A DNA stretch of 64,000 bases from Listeria ivanovii subsp. londoniensis (GCF_000763495.1 NZ_CP009576.1:2647001-2711000), one strand, 5' to 3'; counted from the stretch's first letter, positions 1 to 7,611 are shown. Made by a program: numbers and translations. The notes: a model not told the origin generated them from the sequence alone.

Positions 1-290
1 AGTTCTGCGGTTTGCGGATATTCCGACTTATCTATCGCATTTTTTTCGAGTGTTTCTGCCATAAGTAACTGCGCTTCTTCTTCCATGTATGTTTGGCAAA
101 AAGTCGCTAAGTTTTGTCTAGCATTTCCCTCATCCATCAACTGATCTTTCACAAGTTGATAGGCAATACGCGGTTCCATTGGCTCTTTCTTTAAAACATA
201 TTTCGGAATACTCGTGCTCTCTTCCTCGGAACCAAAGAGTGGAATTCGATAACTTTCATGTTTTCGCTTGTCGTTTTCGCTATAAAGCAT
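1..290 (-). CDS. gadD3: Glutamate decarboxylase, N-terminal part (runs off the left edge)
   Basis: Translating the reverse strand from the ATG at 290 gives about 96 residues starting MLYSENDKRKHESYRIPLFG, followed by EPRIAYQLVKDQLMDEGNARQ, which is the conserved N-terminus of bacterial glutamate decarboxylases. The family is PLP-dependent and cytoplasmic. It converts glutamate to GABA while consuming a proton, which gives acid resistance. The pyridoxal-lysine region lies outside the window. An AGGAGG-type RBS precedes the ATG and a sigma-B promoter lies about 40-60 bases upstream. The symbol rests on gene order, since this is the Listeria copy without a linked antiporter. The family call is secure and the paralogue number is less so. 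Confidence 0.88.
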   Translation of the reverse strand, partial: MLYSENDKRKHESYRIPLFGSEEESTSIPKYVLKKEPMEPRIAYQLVKDQLMDEGNARQNLATFCQTYMEEEAQLLMAETLEKNAIDKSEYPQTAE

Positions 291-327
291 CTTTTTTCCT
301 CCTTAAAATTACTGACTCTTTTGACCA

Positions 328-353
328 ATACCCATTAAAGTATCTACCCAAAC
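328..353 (-). promoter_or_regulatory. Sigma-B promoter of the glutamate decarboxylase gene
   Basis: On the reverse strand GTTT (350-353) is followed after 16 bases by GGGTAT (328-333). This fits the sigma-B consensus GTTT-N15/16-GGGWAT and sits just ahead of the decarboxylase RBS. Acid-tolerance decarboxylases are known sigma-B targets in Listeria. Confidence 0.75.
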
Positions 354-355
354 CG

Positions 356-384
356 TTCAACTTTTCACAAATTTTTGTTATACT
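356..384 (+). promoter_or_regulatory. Sigma-A promoter of the SdpI-like gene
   Basis: TTCAAC (356-361), a 17-base spacer and TATACT (379-384) lie upstream of the RBS AAGGAGG and the ATG at 411. The promoter is back-to-back with the sigma-B promoter of the decarboxylase. Confidence 0.55.
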
Positions 385-410
385 ACGAAGATACCAAAAA
401 GGAGGTTATT

Positions 411-719
411 ATGTTTGATTTAATTTTCCCACTTTTACTCATTATTCTCGGCGTCCTCTATCGCATTAATCCCCCACAAAATAAAGAAAGCCGTTTTAGT
501 TACCGAACAAAGGCTTCATTAAAAAGTGCTTCAAGCTGGAGAAAAGCTCATCGATTACTTAGTTTTTATTGGATAATTACTGGTATTAGCTTACTTATTT
601 TCTCGCTCCTTCTTGCTTTTATTCCGATGCACGCCTTCATTCGGAGTTCGATATTACTTGCAACTAGTATTTTCGCCGTATTACTTACTGTTATTTTAGT
701 AGAGAAAAAGTTGCAATAG
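411..719 (+). CDS. Small SdpI/YfhL-family membrane protein
   Basis: A 102-residue protein with a start at ATG 411 behind AAGGAGG; an upstream in-frame start at 375 has no RBS. There are three hydrophobic helices (about 3-18, 50-70 and 75-98). Between the first and second lies the motif RFSYRTKASLKSASSWRKAHR, typical of the SdpI family, whose founding member gives Bacillus immunity to the SdpC toxin. Whether this one confers immunity is unknown and no toxin gene is adjacent. It is monocistronic and ends directly in a hairpin terminator. Confidence 0.75.
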   Translation: MFDLIFPLLLIILGVLYRINPPQNKESRFSYRTKASLKSASSWRKAHRLLSFYWIITGISLLIFSLLLAFIPMHAFIRSSILLATSIFAVLLTVILVEKKLQ

Positions 720-749
720 AAAAGTACCGCCATCAAGCAGTACTTTTCT
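718..749. terminator. Bidirectional terminator
   Basis: Ten-base perfect arms AGAAAAGTAC / GTACTTTTCT around a 12-base loop. It serves the SdpI-like gene on the plus strand and the antiterminator gene on the minus strand. Confidence 0.8.
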
Positions 750-779
750 GTAATCCATTACATAACCATCCAAAAAAAT

Positions 780-1634
780 TTAATCTTCTTTTACAAACGT
801 ATTTCGTTCTGTTACACGAAAAATATGAATAGTGAGGTAGACTCGTTCATCTCTTGTTAATTCTGTATGGTGGGTATTAATCAAGTACGCGTCAATTTTC
901 TTCGTACAATCAAATGCTTCGGGATACTTAATTTGCACTTGTTCATACAAAAAGTCGTCTCCTGAATCAACAATTTCTTTCCGAAGCAATCTTTGTGCAA
1001 AATACTGTAAATGTGTGATAAATCGAGTGTAATTAAGTGAAGTTTCATCCAAGACCATCCCATAATGATAAGTTACGATACTTAGAATGTCTTGAACGAT
1101 TTGTGTCATTGCTACTGTCATATGCATTTGTTGCCCATCTTGCCTAGCATTGACGATGTGGAGTGCAATAAAGCCTGCCTCATCCTCATCTAGCTTAATT
1201 CCTACTTCTTCTTCAATAAACTCCAGCGCCTTCATACCAATCAAGTACTCTGCGTGGTAAAACCGTTTTATTTCCCATAAAAGTGCATTTTTCAAATTAA
1301 TACCTTGATTATAGCGAGATACAGCAAAATTAATATGATCTGTTAAAGTTAAATAAATATTATCACTTAAATCTGTTTCGAGTGTTTCTTGCGCGTACTG
1401 AACAACATCATCCGCCACACGCAGATGCTTCAACGGGATTTCACTAAGTAGCTCTGATAACTTCTCTGATAGTTCGTGTGTTTCCATAATAAATGTTTTT
1501 TCAATCTTGGACGCGTCCACTTCATCTCCAAGTTTCTTTTGAAAAGCAAGGCCACGTCCCATAACTACAGACTCCTTACCACTTTTACCCTCGGCGATTA
1601 CAACATTGTTATTCAGAATTTTTTTGATAATCAT
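780..1634 (-). CDS. BglG/LicT-type transcription antiterminator
   Basis: 284 residues. The CAT RNA-binding domain occupies about 1-60 (MIIKKILNNNVVIAEGKSGKE, with VVMGRGLAFQKK). Two PTS regulation domains follow (about 70-170 and 180-284), with phosphorylatable histidines such as LTDHINFAV and FIALHIVNA in PRD1. The family binds nascent RAT RNA and prevents terminator folding when the cognate PTS sugar is present. The ATG at 1634 is chosen over an out-of-frame ATG four bases upstream, with GAGGTGA as RBS. No PTS or glycosidase gene is adjacent, so the protein is an orphan whose only visible target is its own leader. Confidence 0.9.
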   Translation of the reverse strand: MIIKKILNNNVVIAEGKSGKESVVMGRGLAFQKKLGDEVDASKIEKTFIMETHELSEKLSELLSEIPLKHLRVADDVVQYAQETLETDLSDNIYLTLTDHINFAVSRYNQGINLKNALLWEIKRFYHAEYLIGMKALEFIEEEVGIKLDEDEAGFIALHIVNARQDGQQMHMTVAMTQIVQDILSIVTYHYGMVLDETSLNYTRFITHLQYFAQRLLRKEIVDSGDDFLYEQVQIKYPEAFDCTKKIDAYLINTHHTELTRDERVYLTIHIFRVTERNTFVKED

Positions 1635-1654
1635 GCATCTTCACCTCTCTCAAA

Positions 1655-1720
1655 AGAAAAAACCCAAACTAATTCCAATGCTATAGAAATCAAAATAGCA
1701 CTTGAATTAGTTCAGGTTTT
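1655..1720 (-). terminator. Leader terminator controlled by the RAT
   Basis: On the reverse strand AAACCTGAACTAATTC pairs imperfectly with GAATTAGTTTGGGTTT around a further AGTGCTA/TAGCATT stem, followed by a T run. It lies in the leader of the antiterminator gene and its 5' arm overlaps the RAT, as expected for BglG-type attenuation. Confidence 0.8.
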
Positions 1721-1743
1721 GCCTGCCTTGGCAGTAACAATCC
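1715..1743 (-). promoter_or_regulatory. Ribonucleic antiterminator (RAT) site
   Basis: The reverse strand reads GGATTGTTACTGCC...GGCAGGCAAAACC over 29 bases, the canonical RAT bound by BglG/LicT/SacY proteins. It ends in the 5' arm of the overlapping terminator. Confidence 0.88.
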
Positions 1744-1759
1744 TATACATTTCTCTAAC

Positions 1760-1788
1760 ATTATAGTACAAAAAGAAACCGATTACAA
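1760..1788 (-). promoter_or_regulatory. Sigma-A promoter of the antiterminator gene
   Basis: The reverse strand has TTGTAA (1783-1788), 17 bases, then TATAAT (1760-1765). The RAT starts about 17 bases downstream, so it falls at the start of the transcript. Confidence 0.8.
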
Positions 1789-1901
1789 GTAGTTTTTTTG
1801 ATATTCAATTTAGCCCTATTTCTTATCTTCCCTACTTTACTACAACTTATTCATTGACATGTGATTTGCGGCATGCTATTTTTGGCTGGAGGTGATAAAT
1901 T

Positions 1902-2312
1902 ATGGTAACACGCTCGGAACAAATTTTTGTTAACTTGCCTGTAAAAGATTTACAAGCATCTATTGCTTTTTTCACGAAGCTTGGTTATGAATTCAATCCC
2001 AAATTCACTGACGAAAACGCTACTCAAATGATTATTGGGAAAAACATTTTCGCCATGCTCTTGAAAGAAGATTTCTTCCAGACCTTCCATAAAAACGAAC
2101 TCGCAGATACAACCAAAGTACGCGAAGTCCTCATTACGATATCACTTGAAAGCCGAGAAGCTGTTGATGAATTAGTAGATTTAGCTCTAAGCATCGGCGC
2201 AGAGACAGCAGCTGAACCTCAAGAATATGAATATATGTATAGTAGAAGTTTCCTCGATTTAGATAAGCATCTATGGGAAATACTTTATTTCAATGAAGAT
2301 GCGTTTGAATAA
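1902..2312 (+). CDS. VOC (glyoxalase/bleomycin-resistance) family protein
   Basis: 136 residues, with an ATG behind GGAGGTGAT. The N-terminus QIFVNLPVKDLQASIAFFTKLGYEF is the typical first beta-alpha-beta of a vicinal-oxygen-chelate fold. The C-terminal half ends SFLDLDKHLWEILYF, with the conserved acidic metal ligand. The substrate cannot be deduced; relatives include metalloenzymes and antibiotic-binding proteins. It appears monocistronic and shares a terminator with the convergent gene. Confidence 0.82.
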   Translation: MVTRSEQIFVNLPVKDLQASIAFFTKLGYEFNPKFTDENATQMIIGKNIFAMLLKEDFFQTFHKNELADTTKVREVLITISLESREAVDELVDLALSIGAETAAEPQEYEYMYSRSFLDLDKHLWEILYFNEDAFE

Positions 2313-2315
2313 ATA

Positions 2316-2357
2316 AAAAGTAGCTGCTGGAATCTATCAAATTCCAGCAGCTTTTTT
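2316..2357. terminator. Bidirectional terminator
   Basis: AGCTGCTGGAAT (2322-2333) and ATTCCAGCAGCT (2341-2352) form a 12-bp perfect stem flanked by A and T runs, between two convergent genes. The stop codon of the reverse-strand gene lies in the loop. Confidence 0.85.
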
Positions 2358-2846
2358 AAATTTCTTGATTTTTTTAATGACCCAATCATAATGACTAGAT
2401 GTACTAGAAATAAAATAAGATCCTAGTGACGTAGTATTGGTCCATTTAAAATATTTTTTTGTAAATAATTCTTCATTTGAATGTCCTTCTATCATCTGCA
2501 TCTCTTTCTGATGTGTCTCATCAAGCAATTCTCTAGCTTCTCTTAAACTAGTACCTTGATATTTCTTCCAAATTGCAGCATTTAATTCTGGTGTCATTTT
2601 CCACGTATAACCTTCTGCTGGAATAACTGGCTTTCCACCTGACATTCCAATTCTATACCACTCTAACATCATCCTATGCCATTCATGCAAATGCACGACC
2701 ACATCACGAATGTTCTTATCTCGATCCTCAAACGGAAATGGTTCCATCTGTTTTTCAGCAGGAATAGTATCAATCAAAGTGTTGAGTTTTTGATAATTTT
2801 CTGCACCTAATTTCATTAATTCTGTTTTATTTGTCGGCCTCGCCAT
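2337..2846 (-). CDS. ClbS/DfsB family four-helix protein (DUF1706)
   Basis: 169 residues starting MARPTNKTELMKLGAENYQKL. I chose ATG 2846 because AAGGAG lies ten bases upstream; a longer TTG start at 2870 would put the RBS inside the coding region. The motif DVVVHLHEWHRMMLEWY and the C-terminal SSTSSHYDWVIKKIKKF place it in the DinB-like ClbS/DfsB family. Members include ClbS, a cyclopropane hydrolase protecting against colibactin, but most are uncharacterised. The role here is unknown. Confidence 0.78.
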   Translation of the reverse strand: MARPTNKTELMKLGAENYQKLNTLIDTIPAEKQMEPFPFEDRDKNIRDVVVHLHEWHRMMLEWYRIGMSGGKPVIPAEGYTWKMTPELNAAIWKKYQGTSLREARELLDETHQKEMQMIEGHSNEELFTKKYFKWTNTTSLGSYFISSTSSHYDWVIKKIKKFKKAAGI

Positions 2847-2968
2847 AATAATCTTACTCCTTCCTAACAATTATGTAAGTTTTATTACTTATTTTGTTGC
2901 CTTATAAGCGGGATTTCCAAAGAATTTACCTATAAAATAAACATAAGAACTAAGAAAAGGATGATTAA

Positions 2969-3310
2969 ATGAAGAAAATATTTGTAGGTATTATTAGTCT
3001 ATTAATTCTTGGAGGTGTAGGTTTAGGTGTATTCTACTATTGCTATGATAAGACAGCAGTAGCAGAACAGTATTACGTTAAAATCACCAAAGACGGTGAA
3101 AATACCGGCGATAGAGGCTTTGCTTATTCTTACGTACTTTCAGGTTACAATAAAGATGGAGAAGAAGAAAAAATGAGTTTCAAAGCGGATAAAAACTTAC
3201 GCAAAGGAGCTTACTTAAGACTTTACTATAAAAATTTCAAAGGCGTCACGACATTTGAAGAAGTAACTCCCGAGCAAGTCCCAAACAAAGCTGCTGAAAA
3301 ACTTAATTAG
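2969..3310 (+). CDS. YxeA-family secreted or membrane-anchored small protein (DUF1093)
   Basis: 113 residues. Residues 5-24 form one hydrophobic segment (signal or anchor) and the rest is a small beta-rich domain with YYVKITKDGEN and FKADKNLRKGAYLRLYYKNFKGV, characteristic of YxeA-family proteins. An AAAGGATG RBS precedes the ATG. The function of the family is not established. It is monocistronic with a GC-rich terminator immediately downstream. Confidence 0.75.
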   Translation: MKKIFVGIISLLILGGVGLGVFYYCYDKTAVAEQYYVKITKDGENTGDRGFAYSYVLSGYNKDGEEEKMSFKADKNLRKGAYLRLYYKNFKGVTTFEEVTPEQVPNKAAEKLN

Positions 3311-3315
3311 TAACA

Positions 3316-3342
3316 AGCCCCTCGGTTTTCCGCGGGGTTTTT
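3316..3342 (+). terminator. Rho-independent terminator
   Basis: CCCC-T-CGG, a TTTT loop and CCG-C-GGGG are followed by a T run just after the YxeA-type gene. Confidence 0.75.
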
Positions 3343-3724
3343 AAATAGAAATATACACTTCTATTTTGCCATCTGTATGATACCATTCGAAATCCGTATT
3401 ATAAGCTCGATTAAGTTCACTATTTCGCTTCCAAATTTCATTCCACGCTTGTTCCACCCCTTTTGGATTGGTTGTATCTACTTTAAAAACAAGATACTCT
3501 CCTGCTTCAATATTAGCTGTCATTTCTTGTTTCCAATTGGTTGTTCCAACGAGTAAATCATAATCCCCCATGTAATCACTTGCATAGTTACTATAGACTG
3601 CAAAAATATCTCCAGTTGGTTTTTCTACCATTACTTCACCCCAAAGTCTCGCAATTGGGCTAAAATCATCATTGTTTGTTCGTATTTGTTTTCCGTAAAT
3701 CACTTTATTTTCTTGTAGATTCAC
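3341..3724 (-). CDS. GyrI-like / AraC-type effector-binding domain protein
   Basis: 127 residues. The start is GTG 3724, preceded by AGAGGTGG. The protein is a stand-alone GyrI-like ligand-binding domain, with FSPIARLWGEVM near the start, DYDLLVGTT in the middle and LVFKVDTTNPKGVEQAWNEIW in the second half. It has no DNA-binding domain. Such proteins bind small cationic molecules or act as partners of regulators. It lies about 50 bases downstream of the WYL regulator on the same strand, which suggests shared transcription. Confidence 0.75.
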   Translation of the reverse strand: MNLQENKVIYGKQIRTNNDDFSPIARLWGEVMVEKPTGDIFAVYSNYASDYMGDYDLLVGTTNWKQEMTANIEAGEYLVFKVDTTNPKGVEQAWNEIWKRNSELNRAYNTDFEWYHTDGKIEVYISI

Positions 3725-3777
3725 TATTTACCACCTCTTTAAATACATTATAGCGAATAAAACCTGACAACTATCTG

Positions 3778-4674
3778 TCAACAATTCAAATGAAAATAAA
3801 GTTTTTCCACTTCTCTTTTAAACTGCACTTTTAATGACTCTGGCTCAACAATTTTCACAGAACTAGTAAACATTAATATAAAAGGAATGATATTTTTACT
3901 GCCGTCATAATCGAACGTGACCCGAACATATTCGTTATGAATATCCATTTCTTCTAATAGAAAATAATCAAGCAATTTGCCAAGTTGATTTTTTGGGAAG
4001 TCCAGAGTGATTTTATTTGTTTTATGTACAATTTCTTCTATTTTATTTAAAACAACTATTTCTTTATCCAGCTGGTTTAAGGTAAGTATTCTCGTTAATT
4101 TAAAATTACGAGTTGCCTTCCGCTTGTGACAATATGCTTCTAAGTACCAACTTCCATCCATTAAATTTAATTTCTGAGGGGAAATTTGCCTCTTTGTTTC
4201 TGTTCCATCCATGGCAACATAGTTTATTTCTAATTGTTTGTTTGCTGAAAATGCTTTTTGAATATGCGCCATTTTGCGTTTCACTTCGGTTTCAATTTGC
4301 TGTCTATGTTGTGTAGCTGAGTCGAAATAAATATGATTTGTTGTTGACTTTTCCGTTTGTAATAACGTGATTTTTTCCCGTAGTAGCTCTTGGTTTTCAT
4401 TTAATACAAATCCAGACCTTGCTTGAAGTGCTTCGAGTAGAATTTGTTTTTCTGTTTCCGAAAAGGTAAATGTCGACAGTTTATACGAATCAAGCATAGT
4501 AAAACCACCATTTTTACCTGGTAGTGCAACGACTGGGAATCCTGCGTAAAGAAGCGTATCCATGTCACGATAAATAGTTCGTGTACTAACTTCAAATTTT
4601 TCTGCCAATTCACTTGCAAGCACTTTTCGTTCTAATATTAATACTAATATAGCTAAAATCCGCTCCAATTTCAC
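3778..4674 (-). CDS. DeoR/YafY-type transcriptional regulator with WYL domain
   Basis: 298 residues from GTG 4674 (KLERILAILVLILERK). The longer frame to 4725 lacks an RBS, whereas GGAGGT lies seven bases before this GTG. The HTH_11 domain at about 1-60 has ASELAEKFEVSTRTIYRDMDTL. The WYL domain lies in the middle (YLEAYCHKRKATRNFKLTRI) with a C-terminal WCX extension. The family senses small ligands or nucleic acids. A TATAAT-like -10 at about 4701-4707 lies inside the end of the upstream gene. The effector is unknown; the adjacent GyrI-like protein may be functionally linked. Confidence 0.85.
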   Translation of the reverse strand: MKLERILAILVLILERKVLASELAEKFEVSTRTIYRDMDTLLYAGFPVVALPGKNGGFTMLDSYKLSTFTFSETEKQILLEALQARSGFVLNENQELLREKITLLQTEKSTTNHIYFDSATQHRQQIETEVKRKMAHIQKAFSANKQLEINYVAMDGTETKRQISPQKLNLMDGSWYLEAYCHKRKATRNFKLTRILTLNQLDKEIVVLNKIEEIVHKTNKITLDFPKNQLGKLLDYFLLEEMDIHNEYVRVTFDYDGSKNIIPFILMFTSSVKIVEPESLKVQFKREVEKLYFHLNC

Positions 4675-4718
4675 CCGCAAGACCTCCAACACTTTTAGTA
4701 TTATTATAACATGTATTT

Positions 4719-5288
4719 TTACCAATCAAAAACCCATGCATAGGTTATCGACATTACTTCTCGCATCATCCCTTTATATTTTGCGATTGTCTTTGATTTT
4801 GCCGGAAGTCCTGTTGCATCAATGTTTTGACGTTTCGCAAGCATCAGCGCCCGATACATATGATAATCACTTGTAACAATCACTGTTTTCTCAAGCTGAA
4901 ATTTTTCTTTACTATTGCTAATATTTTCTTCCGTTCTTTTGGATTTAGTTTCCGTATCAATCCGTGCTCTTCGAATACCTTCATTAACTAAATATTCTTC
5001 CATAACTGATGCTTCTGTCTCGCTCTCATCTGTGCCCTGACCACCACTAACAATCACTCTAGCTTTTGGATGCTCATTTAAGTAATCTACAGCCGCATCG
5101 AGTCTCTCCTGTAAGACATGGGATGGTTGAGCCGGTTCGCCGATTACTTTTGCTCCTAGAATAAGAACCGTCTTGGCATTATCACTTGGTTTCGTCTGAG
5201 TTCCACTAAACATACATATTGCAACAATGAACAGATATAGCAGACTAATCACAATGAAAACAATGAAAATTTTTCTAAGTTGTGTCAT
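4719..5288 (-). CDS. YdcF/SanA-like DUF218 membrane protein
   Basis: 189 residues with an N-terminal membrane anchor (about 7-28) and an extracytoplasmic DUF218 domain. Visible family signatures are VLILGAKVIGEP, ERLDAAVDYLNEHPKARVIVSGGQG and TVIVTSDYHMYRALMLA. Relatives are implicated in envelope barrier function (SanA) and nucleotide or SAM binding (YdcF), and the reaction is unknown. GGGAGGA precedes the ATG. Its last bases overlap the promoter of the downstream WYL regulator. Confidence 0.8.
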   Translation of the reverse strand: MTQLRKIFIVFIVISLLYLFIVAICMFSGTQTKPSDNAKTVLILGAKVIGEPAQPSHVLQERLDAAVDYLNEHPKARVIVSGGQGTDESETEASVMEEYLVNEGIRRARIDTETKSKRTEENISNSKEKFQLEKTVIVTSDYHMYRALMLAKRQNIDATGLPAKSKTIAKYKGMMREVMSITYAWVFDW

Positions 5289-5467
5289 TTTATTCCTCCC
5301 TTAACTTCTTTCTAGTAAGTTTAACAAATACTTTTAAATAAAAGAGAAAGAAATAATCAAGTTATAGGAAATTCATCTTATTATAAAAATTCTCAAAATA
5401 AATACCCCAATAATTAACTGAGGTTTATCATTGATGCTATTTAAAACATATATTAACTAGCTTTAAT

Positions 5468-5529
5468 AAAAAAGGTTATGCATTGTGCAACAGTTTTATT
5501 AAACCATTACAGAATACATAACCTTTTTT
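5468..5529 (-). terminator. Large hairpin, probably the original ssrA terminator
   Basis: On the reverse strand AAAAAAGGTTATG...CATAACCTTTTTT forms a long stem with a T tract. It starts nine bases beyond the left 13-bp repeat, at the distance expected for the tmRNA terminator before the Abi_2 cassette inserted. The rest of the 5289-5538 gap shows no gene. Confidence 0.65.
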
Positions 5530-5538
5530 ATCTAGGTC

Positions 5539-5551
5539 AAAAGTGGAGATG
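5539..5551 (-). repeat. Left direct repeat (att-like), copy of the ssrA 3' end
   Basis: AAAAGTGGAGATG on the plus strand is identical to 6721-6733, which contains the last eight bases of tmRNA. The copies are 1182 bp apart and flank the Abi_2 gene. This is a typical product of site-specific integration at a tmRNA 3' end. Confidence 0.7.
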
Positions 5552-5587
5552 TTCAACTTTTAATTTTTAAAAATTAAATTACACTAT

Positions 5588-5616
5588 AAAAGGATGCTTA
5601 CAGTAAGCATCCTTTT
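5588..5616. terminator. Terminator of the Abi_2 gene
   Basis: AAAAGGATGCTTA - CAG - TAAGCATCCTTTT is a perfect 13-bp stem with a three-base loop, inside the repeat-bounded segment and downstream of the Abi_2 gene. Confidence 0.8.
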
Positions 5617-5696
5617 AGTACTGATAAACATTAAAACTGCGTACAGTTAGAATGCCAAGGTTTTAATCCTTGTTCCTTGTCTAAATACTATCAATA

Positions 5697-6605
5697 CTAA
5701 TATACTTTGTCAACTAATAAACGCAACGCTGAAAAAAATCTTTTAATATCATAGTTTTGTTTATAGAAGTTTTTGTTTTTGTCACATCTATTAACAAACT
5801 CTCTCAAAACTTCTCTTTTGTTATTTTGTATTCCCATACTACAGTATTTTTTATGCAAGAGAAAAACAGCAAATATGTCATGTATTCTTTTAACTCTAAG
5901 CTGATTATCGCTAAGATAGGAGTTATTTGCTTTTAAAAACATGTTATTAGTCTTTCCTTGTTTTATGTCTAAAATCAATGGACTACTATGCGCTGCTTTG
6001 TTTCTTATATTTTTTGCGAATTTTAAAAGTTCATTTGCCATTTTAAAATCTTCTTTATTGAAAAAAACATTAGCATAATAGTGCTCAGTGAACATTGTGA
6101 AACCACCATAGCTCATTAGCTCCAATGCCACCCATACAGGTGTTTCTTCGTAGTATTTTGTATATATTCTCGTATATGTTTGGACTCCTTCCTGATTAAA
6201 AAACATTTCCTTTTCAAAAAGACGCCTCTTTCTGTTGCTATCGGCTTTAAAAAATGAGTTTACTATACCATATCCATCCTCTGTTCTATCCAAAGTAATA
6301 TTTTTTAATATTTTAGTTTTAATAGAATGCTCAATATCCAGACACATTTGTAACAATATATATCTTAATCTCATATCCAATATGGCTAAATCAGATAAAT
6401 ATGCAAACTCTAAGTCCTTATATCTACCATTCTCATCTTGATCATAGTTTTTCCTATAGGAACCGAGTTTATAATAATAATTATTTTCCATCAAAATTTC
6501 CTTTGCTTCAGTTTCATTAATTATTTGAAATTTTATATTTTTCGCACGCATCTTTTCAATAAGTTCTTCATAAGTAAGCAATCTCTTTTTTTGTTTGTAT
6601 TTCAC
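5697..6605 (-). CDS. Abi_2 (AbiD/AbiF-like) abortive-infection protein
   Basis: 302 residues, beginning at GTG 6605 ([19 protein letters not shown]). The N-terminal part has [12 protein letters not shown] and [29 protein letters not shown], the hallmark of Abi_2/AbiD/AbiF proteins. Residues 201-206 are RNKAAH, the R-N-x-x-A-H HEPN-type motif of RNA-targeting defence nucleases. In lactococci such proteins abort phage infection. The gene is strongly AT-rich relative to its neighbours, sits alone between 13-bp repeats at the ssrA 3' end and has its own terminator, all signs of horizontal transfer. No partner toxin, antitoxin or integrase gene is visible. Confidence 0.85.
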   Translation of the reverse strand: MKYKQKKRLLTYEELIEKMRAKNIKFQIINETEAKEILMENNYYYKLGSYRKNYDQDENGRYKDLEFAYLSDLAILDMRLRYILLQMCLDIEHSIKTKILKNITLDRTEDGYGIVNSFFKADSNRKRRLFEKEMFFNQEGVQTYTRIYTKYYEETPVWVALELMSYGGFTMFTEHYYANVFFNKEDFKMANELLKFAKNIRNKAAHSSPLILDIKQGKTNNMFLKANNSYLSDNQLRVKRIHDIFAVFLLHKKYCSMGIQNNKREVLREFVNRCDKNKNFYKQNYDIKRFFSALRLLVDKVY

Positions 6606-6720
6606 TTATGCATCATCCCTTTTATATTGTGATAAAGATATTATAACACAAAACAAAAAAGTGCCACAAACGCCTCAACAAAGCATTTTAAAGCACTTTT
6701 CATCTTTTTTCATTCTTCTA

Positions 6721-6733
6721 AAAGTGGAGATGG
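6721..6733 (-). repeat. Right direct repeat (att-like), within the ssrA 3' end
   Basis: Same 13 bases as 5539-5551. It spans the tmRNA acceptor-stem 3' strand and five bases beyond. Confidence 0.7.
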
Positions 6734-7092
6734 TGGGAGTCGAACCCACGTCCAGAAATATCGGCACTTAAATATCTACGAGCGTAGTCACCGTATTAGT
6801 ATTTCGCATAAACCTCAGCCCGGCAACAGGCTTCCATTCAGCTAGTCTGATTAAGCTCTTCTAACTAACCCCAGACGGAGATTATTTAGTGTAGCCCACT
6901 TAAAGTGAGACCCTTACCGTAGCACATGGGCGATGCACGGAGGATCAGCTATGCTACTGCTTATTAGGCAGCGAAAGCTAGGTTTTGTTTTTCTTTGCCA
7001 GTTATTATTGGCTTTGACGTTAATAACGAGGACGATCCCCCCGACTCGCAACTCAAGCTCGAACTATCCCTGTCGAATCCGTAACATCCCCA
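6726..7092 (-). ncRNA. ssrA: Transfer-messenger RNA (tmRNA)
   Basis: On the reverse strand the 5' GGGGATG pairs with the 3' CATCTCC (one G-U pair), followed by discriminator A; CCA is not encoded. The TGG..TTCGACTCCCACC T-arm and the D-arm-like GATTCGACAGGGAT are present. The tag reading frame at 6967-6999 encodes GKEKQNLAFAA and ends TAATAA (6961-6966). tmRNA rescues stalled ribosomes with SmpB, whose gene is 10 kb away here rather than adjacent. Confidence 0.97.
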
Positions 7093-7115
7093 GGAAACAA
7101 GTCTAACAGCTATCA

Positions 7116-7143
7116 TTATACAGGAAAAAACAAGGCTTTACAA
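7116..7143 (-). promoter_or_regulatory. ssrA promoter
   Basis: The reverse strand has TTGTAA (7138-7143), 16 bases, then TATAAT (7116-7121), about 24 bases before the mature tmRNA 5' end. The transcript would need 5' processing. Confidence 0.75.
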
Positions 7144-7252
7144 ATAGAAAAAATTTGCGCTATAGCACAAATTTTATTTTAATTCATGGTTATTGGAACG
7201 CTATATTCAAGAGTTTCTACTCCTGCAACCTAAGAGTATCGTACCGTTAAAT

Positions 7253-7548
7253 CTAATAATCACCTATTGCTAATGTAGTAGTTGGAGCAACAATTTGTTT
7301 TGTTGTTTTATCATAATCTACTGCTAATTAATTATAAAAAGGTAGTGTAATAGTGCCATCCGTATCAAATACTACTGTTTGAATTAGGTATTCTTCCTAG
7401 ATCTAAAATCAATTGCTATTAATTCTGGATAATTTCGATAGTTCGGAACAGTATACTAGCAATTTCATATACCGCTTGCGCTAGCATCCATTGTTTTAAA
7501 AGAAACCATACCTACAATGATGACACTCATAATTAAACAAACCTTCAA
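7253..7548 (-). pseudogene. Degenerate gene for a small secreted protein
   Basis: From TTG 7548 (GGAG upstream) the reverse strand reads a signal-peptide-like stretch, LKVCLIMSVIIVGMVSF then KTMDASASG with an A-x-A-type cleavage site, and then a stop. Further on, another frame reads TVVFDTDGTITLPFYN, a stop, then LAVDYDKTTKQIVAPTTTLAIGDY before the next stop. The coding-like segments interrupted by stops and frame changes indicate a decayed exported protein. The parent family is not recognised. The remainder of 7144-7577 shows nothing else. Confidence 0.5.
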
Positions 7549-7577
7549 GAATTCTCCATGTCAGTCTCCTTAAAAAA

Positions 7578-7605
7578 CTAAGCGGGATGATTACACCCCG
7601 CCTAA
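7578..7605 (-). terminator. Terminator of the alpha-glucan operon
   Basis: The reverse strand TTAGGCGGG...CCCGCTTAG stem is followed by TTTTTT, just after the last gene of the operon. Confidence 0.85.
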
Positions 7606-7611
7606 CTTTCA

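Noticed and set aside
6658-6702. AAAAGTGC...GCACTTTT downstream of ssrA as its terminator
   Set aside because: The stem is only eight bp around a loop of about 30 bases; the hairpin at 5468-5529 is a better candidate for the original terminator, though weak termination here is possible.
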